This document shows positions 45,691 through 53,998 of a stretch of 64,000 bases of DNA, piece by piece. Source of the DNA: Hymenobacter convexus (GTDB lineage Bacteria; Bacteroidota; Bacteroidia; Cytophagales; Hymenobacteraceae); NCBI RefSeq assembly GCF_030580955.1, contig NZ_JAUQON010000004.1, positions 124,001-188,000 on the forward strand, read 5' to 3'. Each line of letters opens with the position of its first letter. Within the stretch, counting starts at the first letter, position 1. Below the pieces are notes generated by a model. That model had not been told where the DNA came from. It saw only the letters and a list, made by a program, of their open reading frames with translations, and did no database searches. Both the position numbers and the translations under genes were made by a program.

Positions 45691-47179
45691 CAAATTGATT
45701 TTGTTCAGATAATCCAAACACCGCCATCTGCGAGGGCGCGCCGACGCCTTCCACCTCCTCTCCCATCCCCACGAGGCGCACCTGATACCCGTGCCGCTCA
45801 GCCACGGCGGTGGCCCAGGCCGCGAACTCGGCGCGGGACCATTCGAAGCGGTGGTCGTCGTGGCGGAATTCGCCGACGTTTAGCTTTTCGAAGAGCTGGT
45901 TGTAATCGGCGTTGGGGGTGGTGACGAAGACGTGCGCCGGGCGGGCCTGGCCGAACACCACGGCTTCGAGCGCGGCGAGGCGGTTGGGGTCGAGGTGCTC
46001 GATGACTTCGACCAGGGCCGCCGCGTCGAAGCCGGCGAGGCGGTCGTCGCGGTAGAGCAGCGAACCCTGGATGAGGTCGAGGCGGGTGCGCTGGCGCGGG
46101 GGCATCTCGTCGAGGTGCAGGCGCTGGGCGGCGCGGGCCAGCGCCTGGTGCGACACGTCCATGCCGAGGATGTACTCGATTTTGGGCTGGCGCAGGAGCA
46201 GCCGCAGCAGTTTGCCTTCGCCGCAGCCTAGGTCGAGTACGCGCTTGGGGGCGAGTTGGTAGATTTCGTGGGCGACTTGCTGGAGGCGCTGGTCGTGGAG
46301 GGACGATTTGGGCTGTAGCGTGGACTCTGCGAGTCCGCGCATTGTATCACTTGGTTGTGCCATTTGCGGCTGCGCAGTTTCTACGGCTCCGCTTGCTTCC
46401 TCATCCATGCGCGGACTCGCAGAGTCCACCCTACTGACCTCTTCCCCCTCCATCAGCCGCTCCAGCGTCGGGTTCACATACGCCGCCAGGTAGCGCAGGT
46501 ACCGCCGCGTGATGAAGCCGCGCTCCGGGTGCTGGGGCAGCCAGTCGCCGCCGCGGTGCAGCAGTTTCTCGGCCTCGTGCTCGCCGATGTAGTAGTGCTT
46601 GTCGTTGTCGAGCACCGGGAGCAGGACGTAAAGGTGCGTGAGCACGTCCTGCAGGCGAAGACCGGCGTGGCGCAGGTGCAGGGTGTAGTAGCGGCTGTCG
46701 CCCCACTCCTGCACGGTGGGGTCGAGCGGGGTGGTTTCGGTTTCGACCTCGTAGCCCAGCGGCTCGAAGAGGCGGCGCGGCCAGTCGGGGCCGGGCGCGG
46801 AGACTACGGCCACTTTCACAGCCAGCGGCAGGGCCTGGGCGGGCAGGTCCGGCTTGTCTTTGCAGGTGCCGTTCATGGCCGTGCCGAAGGCTTTGCTCAG
46901 GGCCGCGCTCAGGAAGGACGAGGCCACGTAGGGCCGGTCGTTCACGTATTGCTCCAGGGCAAAGCCTTCGCCGGATGCGCCGGCCCGGCCGCGCACGAGG
47001 CCGATTGGGTCGAGGTCGAGCAGCAGGGCGGCGGTGCAGCGCTCGGCGGTGGCTTCGGGGTAGAAGACGTGGGCCTGGCCGCCGGCTACTTCGATGCTCT
47101 GCAGGCGTGCGGGATTCTTGTGCAGCAGATAGCCCAGGTCGGTGGCGGGCTGGTAGGTGGTGGAGATGGTGAGGAGCAT
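45674..47179 (-). CDS. hen1: 3'-terminal RNA ribose 2'-O-methyltransferase Hen1
   Basis: Bacterial Hen1 methylates the 2'-OH at the 3' end of cleaved RNA before Pnkp seals it, which protects the mended site. The 501-residue protein has the Hen1 N-terminal domain (MLLTISTTYQPATDLGYLLH), known in homologues to activate Pnkp ligase. A linker of about 41 residues (249-289) follows, then the methyltransferase: SAM motif VLDLGCGEGKLLRLL, metal-binding EVIEHL, and the later His in FRHDDHRFEWSR. The linker is translated from a Family 2 palindrome; without it the length is near 460, usual for the family. I start at the ATG that matches the family N-terminus; the frame is open 39 codons upstream. The last few codons overlap the convergent lipoprotein gene. 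Confidence 0.94.
   Translation of the reverse strand: MLLTISTTYQPATDLGYLLHKNPARLQSIEVAGGQAHVFYPEATAERCTAALLLDLDPIGLVRGRAGASGEGFALEQYVNDRPYVASSFLSAALSKAFGTAMNGTCKDKPDLPAQALPLAVKVAVVSAPGPDWPRRLFEPLGYEVETETTPLDPTVQEWGDSRYYTLHLRHAGLRLQDVLTHLYVLLPVLDNDKHYYIGEHEAEKLLHRGGDWLPQHPERGFITRRYLRYLAAYVNPTLERLMEGEEVSRVDSASPRMDEEASGAVETAQPQMAQPSDTMRGLAESTLQPKSSLHDQRLQQVAHEIYQLAPKRVLDLGCGEGKLLRLLLRQPKIEYILGMDVSHQALARAAQRLHLDEMPPRQRTRLDLIQGSLLYRDDRLAGFDAAALVEVIEHLDPNRLAALEAVVFGQARPAHVFVTTPNADYNQLFEKLNVGEFRHDDHRFEWSRAEFAAWATAVAERHGYQVRLVGMGEEVEGVGAPSQMAVFGLSEQNQFASQSH
46315..46434. repeat. Family 2 palindromic element inside hen1 (interdomain linker)
   Basis: 28-nt arms (46315-46342 and 46407-46434) with one mismatch, each containing GGACT...AGTCC. 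It is in frame with hen1 and encodes SRVDSASPRM ... MRGLAESTLQP, between the Pnkp-activating and methyltransferase domains. Confidence 0.9.
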
Positions 47180-47320
47180 GGGCGAGACGCGAAATTTCAG
47201 GAGGCCGAATGTAGCACGAGGCCGCCCGACGCGGAGCCAAGTTGCGGGCTGCGAAGTAGGTTTGCAGTCTACAAAGCCGCTTTTCCATCGGCTCATCTCC
47301 TCTCACCCGCGCTGTTTTCT

Positions 47321-47953
47321 GTGTCCGATACTATCCCTCCCGCCTCGCCCACCGGCCCGTCCCTCAACGATTTCGCCAGCTTCTACCTCTACGGCCTCAC
47401 CAACCAGCCCTATCGGCAATCCGATGATTTAACGAAGTTTGGCGCGCTGTACAACCTCGTCATCGGCAACCACGGCGGCCTCGGCATTGCCAGCACGTTC
47501 CACCCTTACCAATTAGTAAACCCGGCCGGCCTCACGGTGTGGTACGCGGCCTACGCGCAATTCTACGCCCAGCCCAACCGCCTTGAGCTGTTCGCGGAAA
47601 TGACGGTGGAAAAGGCTTCTTTCGTGACGGTGCCGCCAGCCTCGTTCGCTGAATTCCACATCTGGCCCGATACCCGCCTCACTACCGACGAGAATCCGAT
47701 TTTCGGCCGCTTCATTCCCTTCGTCATTCCGTTTCTGGTGCGCAAAGACCCGGAATTATTGCGCTGGGACGCCGAATTTGCTGCCGCTGGGGGCGACAAA
47801 AGCCGCCTTCGCCTCTACCTCGACGCCGTGAATGCGGCCATCAAATTTGTGCAGCCCATGCCGGCTTTCGTGCTGGGGTTTGGTGAGTTTGACGAGCAGC
47901 AGCCGGAACTACTGATTGAGAAGTTTCTGAGCTGCCGGGATATGCTGCTGTGA
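47321..47953 (+). CDS. Conserved-looking protein of unknown function, divergent from hen1
   Basis: I do not recognise this 210-residue protein. It starts best at a GTG (then SDTIPPASPTGPS), because the upstream continuation is antisense to hen1 and not credible. The body is aromatic and looks globular and cytoplasmic: SFYLYGLTNQPYR, LTVWYAAYAQFYAQ, FIPFVIPFLVRKD. No catalytic motif is seen. It is head-to-head with hen1 with about 140 bp between start codons, so they may share a control region. Its stop directly precedes a Family 2 palindrome. Confidence 0.65.
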   Translation: MSDTIPPASPTGPSLNDFASFYLYGLTNQPYRQSDDLTKFGALYNLVIGNHGGLGIASTFHPYQLVNPAGLTVWYAAYAQFYAQPNRLELFAEMTVEKASFVTVPPASFAEFHIWPDTRLTTDENPIFGRFIPFVIPFLVRKDPELLRWDAEFAAAGGDKSRLRLYLDAVNAAIKFVQPMPAFVLGFGEFDEQQPELLIEKFLSCRDMLL

Positions 47954-48031
47954 TGTAGCGTGGACGCTGCGAGTCCGCGCATAGGCGGATGACGGCCGGA
48001 CGATGCGCGGACTCGCAGCGTCCACGCTACA
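47954..48031. repeat. Family 2 palindromic element at the GH1 stop codon
   Basis: Perfect 29-nt arms (47954-47982 and 48003-48031) around a 20-nt centre. The right arm supplies the TAG stop of the convergent GH1 gene; the left arm begins the base after the stop of the + strand gene. Confidence 0.92.
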
Positions 48032-49484
48032 ATTGCTCCGCTACGGTTCTTTGCTGTGCTGCGGCTACCAAAGCGCCGCCCAGAAACCTCTTGTACCAAC
48101 GCCCCGAATCCTTTAAAATTCGCTCCTGGGTTTCGTAGTCGACGTGGATAAGGCCAAAACGCGGGCCGTAGCCCTCGGCCCATTCGAAATTATCGGTGAG
48201 GCTCCAGGCAAAATAGCCGCCTACATTCACGCCTTCGCGCCTGGCCCGCAGGACTTGGCCGATGGCTGCTTCCAGGTAAGCCCGGCGGGCGGCATCGTGC
48301 ACCCGGCCTTGCGTTGCCACATCTGGGAACGCTGAGCCACTTTCAGTTACCAGCAGTTTTGGCGCATTTGGATAAGCGCCGTACTGTTTCAACATTTGGT
48401 AAATCGACTCGGGATAGACTTCCCAGCCCATGTCGGTGTAGGGTACGTTGCGCAGCTTGGCGGGCACTAGCGCAGCCCATTGCAGCGGCAGCCAGGGCGA
48501 AAATCTTACCACCTCACGGGTGTAATTCTGGATGCCCCAGAAGTCGAAATCAAAGGCCATGCGCTGTTCGTCGCCGGGCTTTTGGTAGCGCTCCAGCAGC
48601 CAGCCCAGGGCCGGCAGTTCGGCCGTGGGGTAGCCCAGGCCGAGGGTAGGCTCCGCAAAAAAGCGGTTCAGCACGGCGTCGGCGCGGCGGGTAGCGGCTT
48701 CGTCGTAGCGGTTGCCGGGGCGGTGCGGCGTAAGGTAGGAACACGAAAACGTGGTACCGATTTCAGCCGAACCAGGCAGCAGGGCGCGCAGGGCCCGGCC
48801 CCCTTCGGCCTGGGCCAGCGTGGCGTGGTGGGCAGCCGCCAGAAACGCCCCCAGGTGCCGCCGCCCCGGCGCGTGAATGCCCAGCAAGTGGCCGGCGCCC
48901 ACAAATACCATCGGCTCGTTTATCACCGCCCAGTGCGGCACCCGGTCGCCAAGGCGGCGGGCCATTAGTTGGGCATAATCAGCGAACCAGCCCACAATGC
49001 TGCGGTTGGTCCAGCCGCCTTTGGCCTGCAGGGCGCTGGGCAGGTCCCAGTGGTAGAGCGTGAGCATGGGCCGCAGGTCGCGCTCCAGGCAGGCGTCTAC
49101 CAGCCGGTCATAGTAGTCAAGGCCGCGGCGGTTTACGGCGCCGGTGCCTTCGGGCAGCACGCGCGCCCAGGCCGTCGAGAAGCGAAAATCGGTCAGGCCC
49201 ATGCCCGCGGCCAGGTCGAGGTCGGTTTCGTAACGGTTGTAAAAATCGGCGGCCACGCGCCCGTGCTCGTTGCGACGGATGGCGCCCTTGCGGCGCGTAA
49301 AATCGTCCCAGATGCTAGGGCCCTTGCCTTGGTGCTGCCAGGCGCCTTCCGTCTGGTAGGCCGCCGCCGAGGCCCCCCACCGAAAATCCGCGCCAAAATC
49401 GGGGCGGGAAAACGGCAGCGGGGCCGAGGCCGGGTAGAAAGCGGCGGGCAGCGGCTCAGAATAGCTGGGTGGTAGTTTAATCAT
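48027..49484 (-). CDS. Glycoside hydrolase family 1 (beta-glucosidase-like)
   Basis: The 485-residue enzyme hydrolyses beta-glycosides. The GH1 N-terminal signature FRWGASAAAYQTEGAW is at 34-49, the acid/base Glu190 in AVINEPMV, and the nucleophile Glu380 in LLVTESGSAF. The usual TENG is TESG here. The sugar-binding WSLTDNFEWAEGY is near the end. No signal peptide is seen. The stop codon comes from a palindromic repeat arm, so the last residues may differ from the ancestral end. It is followed upstream by a glycosyltransferase in the same direction. Confidence 0.93.
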   Translation of the reverse strand: MIKLPPSYSEPLPAAFYPASAPLPFSRPDFGADFRWGASAAAYQTEGAWQHQGKGPSIWDDFTRRKGAIRRNEHGRVAADFYNRYETDLDLAAGMGLTDFRFSTAWARVLPEGTGAVNRRGLDYYDRLVDACLERDLRPMLTLYHWDLPSALQAKGGWTNRSIVGWFADYAQLMARRLGDRVPHWAVINEPMVFVGAGHLLGIHAPGRRHLGAFLAAAHHATLAQAEGGRALRALLPGSAEIGTTFSCSYLTPHRPGNRYDEAATRRADAVLNRFFAEPTLGLGYPTAELPALGWLLERYQKPGDEQRMAFDFDFWGIQNYTREVVRFSPWLPLQWAALVPAKLRNVPYTDMGWEVYPESIYQMLKQYGAYPNAPKLLVTESGSAFPDVATQGRVHDAARRAYLEAAIGQVLRARREGVNVGGYFAWSLTDNFEWAEGYGPRFGLIHVDYETQERILKDSGRWYKRFLGGALVAAAQQRTVAEQL

Positions 49485-49541
49485 GCGCGGGGCACGGAAG
49501 GGGCGTTTCTTAAAAAGGGTTAACGCAGACAGAAGCGTTAG

Positions 49542-50600
49542 TTATACATACGGAACGTCATGCTTATTATTGAACACACTGTTCAATTGTCGTCCTGCGC
49601 CGCCCGGCAGTTGCTCGTGTAGCAGCTTATCCAATACGTTGGCGGTATGGTCGGGGTAATCAACGGATATTATTTCGTCGCGGTGCAGCCACTGGTCCAC
49701 CTTGTCCAGGTTTTTGTCTTTGAAGTTTTTGATGACGGGCACGCCCATTTTGGCCAGCGCGGCGGCGTTGCATTGCTGCTCATATTGCTGCTTCATGGGC
49801 ACCACGAGCAGCTTTTTGCCCAGATAAAGCGCTTCGGCGGGCGTTTCGAATCCGGCGCCGCAGAGCACGCCGGCCGAGCGGGCCAAGCTATCCAGAAACG
49901 CCGGGCCGCTCACCGGCCACACCCGCACGTTGCCGTATTGGGCCGGTACCCGGCTGTGCTTGCTGAATACCTCCCAGCGGACGACGCGGCTTAGGTATTG
50001 CAGGCGCTCCACCAGAATTTTCTCCTCGAACGCCGGCAGGTACACCGTGTAATGCCCATCGTTCGCGGGGCTTAGCTCGCGCACCTGCTGCCGGATGACG
50101 GGCGTGGCAATGCCCGGCGCATAGGCCTGAAAGTGAAAGCCATACTGCGCCGTGCTCGGCGCGTAGTGCTTCAGCACGGCGCGGCCGGCCGGGTCTTCGC
50201 GGGCGGGACGCGGGGCGGCGGGGTGCAGCACGGCGCTTTGGTGGCTGAGGGCCACACAGGGCACCTGGCGCATTTTGCAGGCCCAGCTGCTCACGGGCTC
50301 AAAATCACTGATAACCAAATCATAATCTTCCACCAGCAGGTGGCGCACCTCGTGCACAAACTTCAGCGAGTTGAACTGCGCGAACGTTTTCACGAAGTTG
50401 ATGCCGCCCTTCTTGCCAAACACGAAGCCCATACCCTGGGCCTTGTGCTGCACCTCGAAAGGCAGGGGCAAATCGGCGGGCGGGCCGCTAAGCAGGATAT
50501 CAAGCCGTTCGCAGCGGCTTTGCAGCAGCGGCACCACATCCAGGGCGCGGCTCAGGTGGCCGTTGCCGGTGCCCTGGATGGCATAAAGTATTCGGGACAT
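49542..50600 (-). CDS. Glycosyltransferase, family 28/MJ1255-like
   Basis: The 352-residue cytoplasmic or peripheral protein has the N-terminal fold start RILYAIQGTGNGHLSRA, the middle DYDLVISDFEPVS, and the C-terminal donor-site region LCGAGFETPAEALYLGKKLLVVPM. This is the GT-B pattern shared by MurG-like and diacylglycerol glucosyltransferase-like enzymes. The acceptor is unknown. It lies 57 bp from the GH1 gene on the same strand. Confidence 0.85.
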   Translation of the reverse strand: MSRILYAIQGTGNGHLSRALDVVPLLQSRCERLDILLSGPPADLPLPFEVQHKAQGMGFVFGKKGGINFVKTFAQFNSLKFVHEVRHLLVEDYDLVISDFEPVSSWACKMRQVPCVALSHQSAVLHPAAPRPAREDPAGRAVLKHYAPSTAQYGFHFQAYAPGIATPVIRQQVRELSPANDGHYTVYLPAFEEKILVERLQYLSRVVRWEVFSKHSRVPAQYGNVRVWPVSGPAFLDSLARSAGVLCGAGFETPAEALYLGKKLLVVPMKQQYEQQCNAAALAKMGVPVIKNFKDKNLDKVDQWLHRDEIISVDYPDHTANVLDKLLHEQLPGGAGRQLNSVFNNKHDVPYV

Positions 50601-50618
50601 TGATTTTATGCATTTCCA

Positions 50619-50743
50619 AACGTCCTGCTTATCTGGCGTCCGCGCAGTCGAAGCATCTCTACCGCAGTAGTTTTCCTTTCAATTGGGATTAGTTGCGCAT
50701 TAGAGATGCTTCGGCTGCGCGGACGCCAGATAAGCAGGACGTT
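50619..50743. repeat. Family 1 palindromic element, copy 8, divergent middle
   Basis: 43-nt arms (50619-50661 and 50701-50743) with one mismatch (G-U compatible). Where other copies have ATGCTGAGCG this one has CTGCTTATCTGGCGTCCGCG, in both arms. Confidence 0.88.
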
Positions 50744-50766
50744 CGTTTGTTGTTCAACAGTTGCGT

Positions 50767-51693
50767 TTATGCCCTAATCTTAAACTCGGCCAGCAGCCCT
50801 TCCAGCAAGGCGGCCGGGTTGGCGTCGGCCAGTACTTCGGCCGCATCGGCCGCTTCCGCTTCGGTGCTTAGCTGCATGGCCGGGTCTTCGTTGTAATAGT
50901 ACAGCTGCCAGGCAGCTTCGGGGGTGTATTCCAGCGCGGTCAGGTTTTCGACCCAATCGCCCGAATTTAAGTAAATTACCTCTCCTTTAGGCGTGTGCAG
51001 GGTTTTGATTTCGGGCTGGTGAATGTGCCCGCAGGCCACGTAGCGGTAGCCTTCATCGGCGGCGATGGCGGCAGCCGTCTCCTCAAAGTTGCTCACGGCG
51101 GCCACGGCGGTTTTCACACGCTCTTTCACCAGCTTGCTAAGGGCCACGCGGGGCCGGCCCAGCTTGCTCAGGCCGTAGTTCACGAAACGGTTGATGAGAA
51201 TCAGCAAATCGTAGCCGTGGCCGCCGAGCTTGGCCAGCCAGCGCGAATGGCGCATGGTCACGTCGAACACATCACCGTGAAACAGCCAGGTGCGGCCGTG
51301 CGGCAGGTCGAGCACCACTTTGTTGGCCAGGCGAAAATGGCCCAGCTTCAGGCCCGCAAACTTGCGCAGCAGCTCGTCGTGGTTGCCGGTTAGGTAATGA
51401 ATCCGAACGCCTTTGGCGGCCAGGCCGGCCAGGTAGCGCACCACCCGCATGTGGGCCGGCGGCCAGTAGTTTTTGCTGAACTGCCAGATGTCCACGATGT
51501 CGCCATTCAGCACCAGCACCTGCGGCCGAATGCTCTTGAGGTAGCGCAGCAGTTCGGTGGCGTGGCAGCCGTAGGTGCCCAGGTGCACGTCGCTGATGAC
51601 GGCCACCTGCACCCGGCGCTTGCGGCGGGCTTTGGGCCGGGCCGTCGGGGTTATTTCGCTGATTCCGGCCAATGCCGTGGGGGCCGTCCTCAT
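50767..51693 (-). CDS. UDP-2,3-diacylglucosamine diphosphatase-like metallophosphoesterase
   Basis: The 308-residue protein is a calcineurin-like phosphoesterase: AVISDVHLGTYG, NGDIVDIWQF, TGNHDELL, LFHGDVFD and ACGHIHQPE, in order. This motif set fits the LpxH-type enzymes that split UDP-2,3-diacylglucosamine in lipid A synthesis, which would join it to the lpx genes at 32-35 kb; however, other phosphatase roles are possible. Its ATG overlaps the TGA of the small gene upstream as ATGA. A Glu/Ala-rich tail ends it. Confidence 0.87.
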   Translation of the reverse strand: MRTAPTALAGISEITPTARPKARRKRRVQVAVISDVHLGTYGCHATELLRYLKSIRPQVLVLNGDIVDIWQFSKNYWPPAHMRVVRYLAGLAAKGVRIHYLTGNHDELLRKFAGLKLGHFRLANKVVLDLPHGRTWLFHGDVFDVTMRHSRWLAKLGGHGYDLLILINRFVNYGLSKLGRPRVALSKLVKERVKTAVAAVSNFEETAAAIAADEGYRYVACGHIHQPEIKTLHTPKGEVIYLNSGDWVENLTALEYTPEAAWQLYYYNEDPAMQLSTEAEAADAAEVLADANPAALLEGLLAEFKIRA

Positions 51694-51923
51694 GCGCCCG
51701 CTACTTGTGTGAACCGGCCACCCCGCGCGGGACCGGCGCTGCGGCGCGGCCGAATGGCCGGCCCCGGCCGCCGCCGGCCCAGCCCGCCCCCGCCGCCCAG
51801 CGCCGAGCGCAGGCTGCCCAGCGTGTGCAGCAAAAACGCGCCCCACAGCGCCAGTTGAAACAATTCATACACGAGCCAGCGCCCCAAACGGCGCAGCCCC
51901 GAAATCAAGGCCGGGAAGTACAT
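51690..51923 (-). CDS. Small membrane protein coupled to the LpxH-like gene
   Basis: The 77-residue protein has one hydrophobic segment (WLVYELFQLALWGAFLLHTL) and a Gly/Arg-rich, basic tail. No family is recognised. The ATGA overlap with the phosphoesterase gene argues that it is real and co-translated. It may anchor or regulate the enzyme at the membrane (inference). The 236 bp upstream to the next gene show no gene. Confidence 0.6.
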   Translation of the reverse strand: MYFPALISGLRRLGRWLVYELFQLALWGAFLLHTLGSLRSALGGGGGLGRRRPGPAIRPRRSAGPARGGRFTQVAGA

Positions 51924-52160
51924 AGCAGGCTAATGTTAAAGCGCGTGAAAATCCTGCTCTCAAAGTTCGGCGGGCCTTGTGATGCCTTGATTACGGCCGG
52001 GTTACGCTTGCGTCAAGCATCCGGCCCGCCCCGACGCAGCCGGGAGAGGCCGCCATTGAAATGCCGTATTCTGCGTCGCAACCCGTTTATTTGTTGGTTC
52101 AAATAGCTGGAATTCAGCCCCCATTTTCATTTCCTTATTTCTATTTGCACTTCCACCCTG

Positions 52161-52751
52161 ATGCATCCTTTTTCCTCCGCGATTCGTCGTTTTCTACCCC
52201 TGATTTTTCTGTGCCTGTGCACGGCCGCTGCGGTAGCGCAGCCCACGGGCAAAGCCGCCAAAGGCCGCAAGCGCTACACCTTTGCCCAGCGCGACGCCGT
52301 GTCGCCCTACGTGCAAAACGTGACCAAAAACACCGATGAGGAGCAGGAAGTCGACGGCTCCTTCACCCGCCTCGGCTACCGCTCCTACGCCGACATGCTC
52401 ACCGAAATCGACGCCCTGCGCAAGCTCAAGGACTGGGCCGATACCACCTACCAGCGCCGCCTGGCCGCCATTCCGCCCGGGGGCGCGCTGCTCGTCACCA
52501 TCCACCGCCAGGGCCCGAAAGGCGCCGAGCTGTCCAACCTCACCCTCACCGTCACCGACAAAGCCGGCAAGGAAGTACTGGCCCAAACCCTGGCCCCCGG
52601 CGCCGGCCGCTTCTTCGGCCGCGACCTCTACCAGGCCCAGCGCCTCATTCCCTTCCCCAAAATGGCCCCGCAGGAGCTCAACGTGAGCATCCGCGACGCC
52701 AAGCTCTACCAAACCTTCGACTACACCCTGACGCTGCCGGCCGCGCAGTAA
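52161..52751 (+). CDS. Secreted protein of unknown function
   Basis: The 196-residue protein has a signal peptide (FLPLIFLCLCTAAAVAQ) and a mature part with an amphipathic helix region (YADMLTEIDALRKLKDWADT) and then a beta-sandwich-like half (LVTIHRQGPKGAELSNLTLT, LNVSIRDAKLYQTFDYTLTL). It is probably periplasmic. No family is known to me. A terminator follows. Confidence 0.72.
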   Translation: MHPFSSAIRRFLPLIFLCLCTAAAVAQPTGKAAKGRKRYTFAQRDAVSPYVQNVTKNTDEEQEVDGSFTRLGYRSYADMLTEIDALRKLKDWADTTYQRRLAAIPPGGALLVTIHRQGPKGAELSNLTLTVTDKAGKEVLAQTLAPGAGRFFGRDLYQAQRLIPFPKMAPQELNVSIRDAKLYQTFDYTLTLPAAQ

Positions 52752-52770
52752 CTCATTTGCAGCGTCTCTG

Positions 52771-52812
52771 AAGGGGCGACACTTGCGGCGGCAGGTGTCG
52801 CCCCTTTCTTTT
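52771..52812 (+). terminator. Rho-independent terminator
   Basis: AAGGGGCGACAC pairs with GTGTCGCCCCTT around a GC-rich loop, followed by TTCTTTT. Confidence 0.8.
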
Positions 52813-52861
52813 ATACCCCACTCGCAAACAATAACCGGGCGTTTCTCACGCTTGATGCTCC

Positions 52862-53998
52862 ATGAAGCGCAAAAAGGTATTGATAACGCTACTGTTGCTG
52901 TTGTTGTGGAGCCTATTCAGTTTCCCAGCCTACCGCTACCCGGCCGAATCCAACCTGCGCCGCAAGGCGAATTACCTGGCGCGCATCGTGAGCACCCCTG
53001 AAAGCGAATCCACGGAACTAGCTGCGCTGGGCAACGCCGAATGGTCTTTGTTTTCGATGTCGTACGCGGCCTATGCATTCACTAACATGGCGCAGCTCGA
53101 TAGCAGCTTCCGGCCCGAAGCCGCGCAGTATACCCGGCTGGCCATCGGCCGAATGCTGACGGGCACCATCGCGCAGGCCTTCCGCAACCCTGAATCCGCC
53201 GCCGCTGCCGACTCTGTGACCTCCGTGCTTTATCTCGGCCACCTCAACCTGATGCTGGGCTGCCACCGCCTGCTCGACTCGGCCTCGCCTTACCGGGCGC
53301 TGCACGACTCCCTTTCGGCCACGCTTTGCCGGCGCCTCGCCGCCGCGCCCAACCATTGCCTCGAATCCTACACCGGCGGCGTGTGGGTGCCCGACAACAC
53401 CGTGGCCCTGGCCTCACTACAGCTGCACAGCGACCTGACGGGCAGCCCTTACCGCGCCTTTTGCCGGCAATGGGTGGCCTACGCCCGCCAGCACCTCACC
53501 GATTCGGCCACCGGCCTGCTCCTCTCTAAGCCCCGCACCCGCTTCCACGCCGCCGAGGAGCCGCGTGGCTCCCACCTGGGTTGGAGCATCAGCTTCCTCT
53601 ACCGCTTCGCCCCTGCCTTCGCCGCCGAGCAATACCGGCTTTACCAGCAGCATTTCAGCACCAATTTCGGCGTCATCCGGCTCTACCGTGAGCGCAAAGG
53701 CAGCTACGAAACCAGCGAGGGCGACGTCGACAGCGGCCCCCTGATTCTGGGCTACAGCATCCCGGCCAATGCCTTCGCCTTCGGCAACGCCGTGGCCCTG
53801 CGCGACTGGCGCAACGCCCAGCGCCTGCGCCGCGTCATCCGCTTCGGCAGCCGCGAGCACGAAAACCCGGTGGAACTGCACTACGGCGTGCGCTTCGTGG
53901 ATTTGCCCGTCAGCCCGCTGGCCGAGGCGCTCTTACTGAATGCCGAAACAATGACGCCGTGGCAAAATTTCTCCTCGTCACTTTCAGCCAGAAAATGA
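52862..53998 (+). CDS. Membrane-anchored, alpha-toroid-like protein of unknown function
   Basis: The 378-residue protein begins KRKKVLITLLLLLLWSLFSF, a membrane anchor or signal. The rest has helical pairs with the pattern WVPDNTVALASLQLHSDL and ILGYSIPANAFAFGNAVAL, suggesting an alpha/alpha-toroid fold like some glycosidases and linalool dehydratase-isomerase. I see no decisive catalytic residue. Its TGA overlaps the ATG of the next gene (ATGA), so the two are coupled. Confidence 0.72.
   Translation: MKRKKVLITLLLLLLWSLFSFPAYRYPAESNLRRKANYLARIVSTPESESTELAALGNAEWSLFSMSYAAYAFTNMAQLDSSFRPEAAQYTRLAIGRMLTGTIAQAFRNPESAAAADSVTSVLYLGHLNLMLGCHRLLDSASPYRALHDSLSATLCRRLAAAPNHCLESYTGGVWVPDNTVALASLQLHSDLTGSPYRAFCRQWVAYARQHLTDSATGLLLSKPRTRFHAAEEPRGSHLGWSISFLYRFAPAFAAEQYRLYQQHFSTNFGVIRLYRERKGSYETSEGDVDSGPLILGYSIPANAFAFGNAVALRDWRNAQRLRRVIRFGSREHENPVELHYGVRFVDLPVSPLAEALLLNAETMTPWQNFSSSLSARK

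Noticed and set aside
46355-47320. Upstream continuation of the gene divergent from hen1
   Set aside because: It is antisense to hen1, including its repeat; a GTG at 47321 gives a sensible shorter protein.
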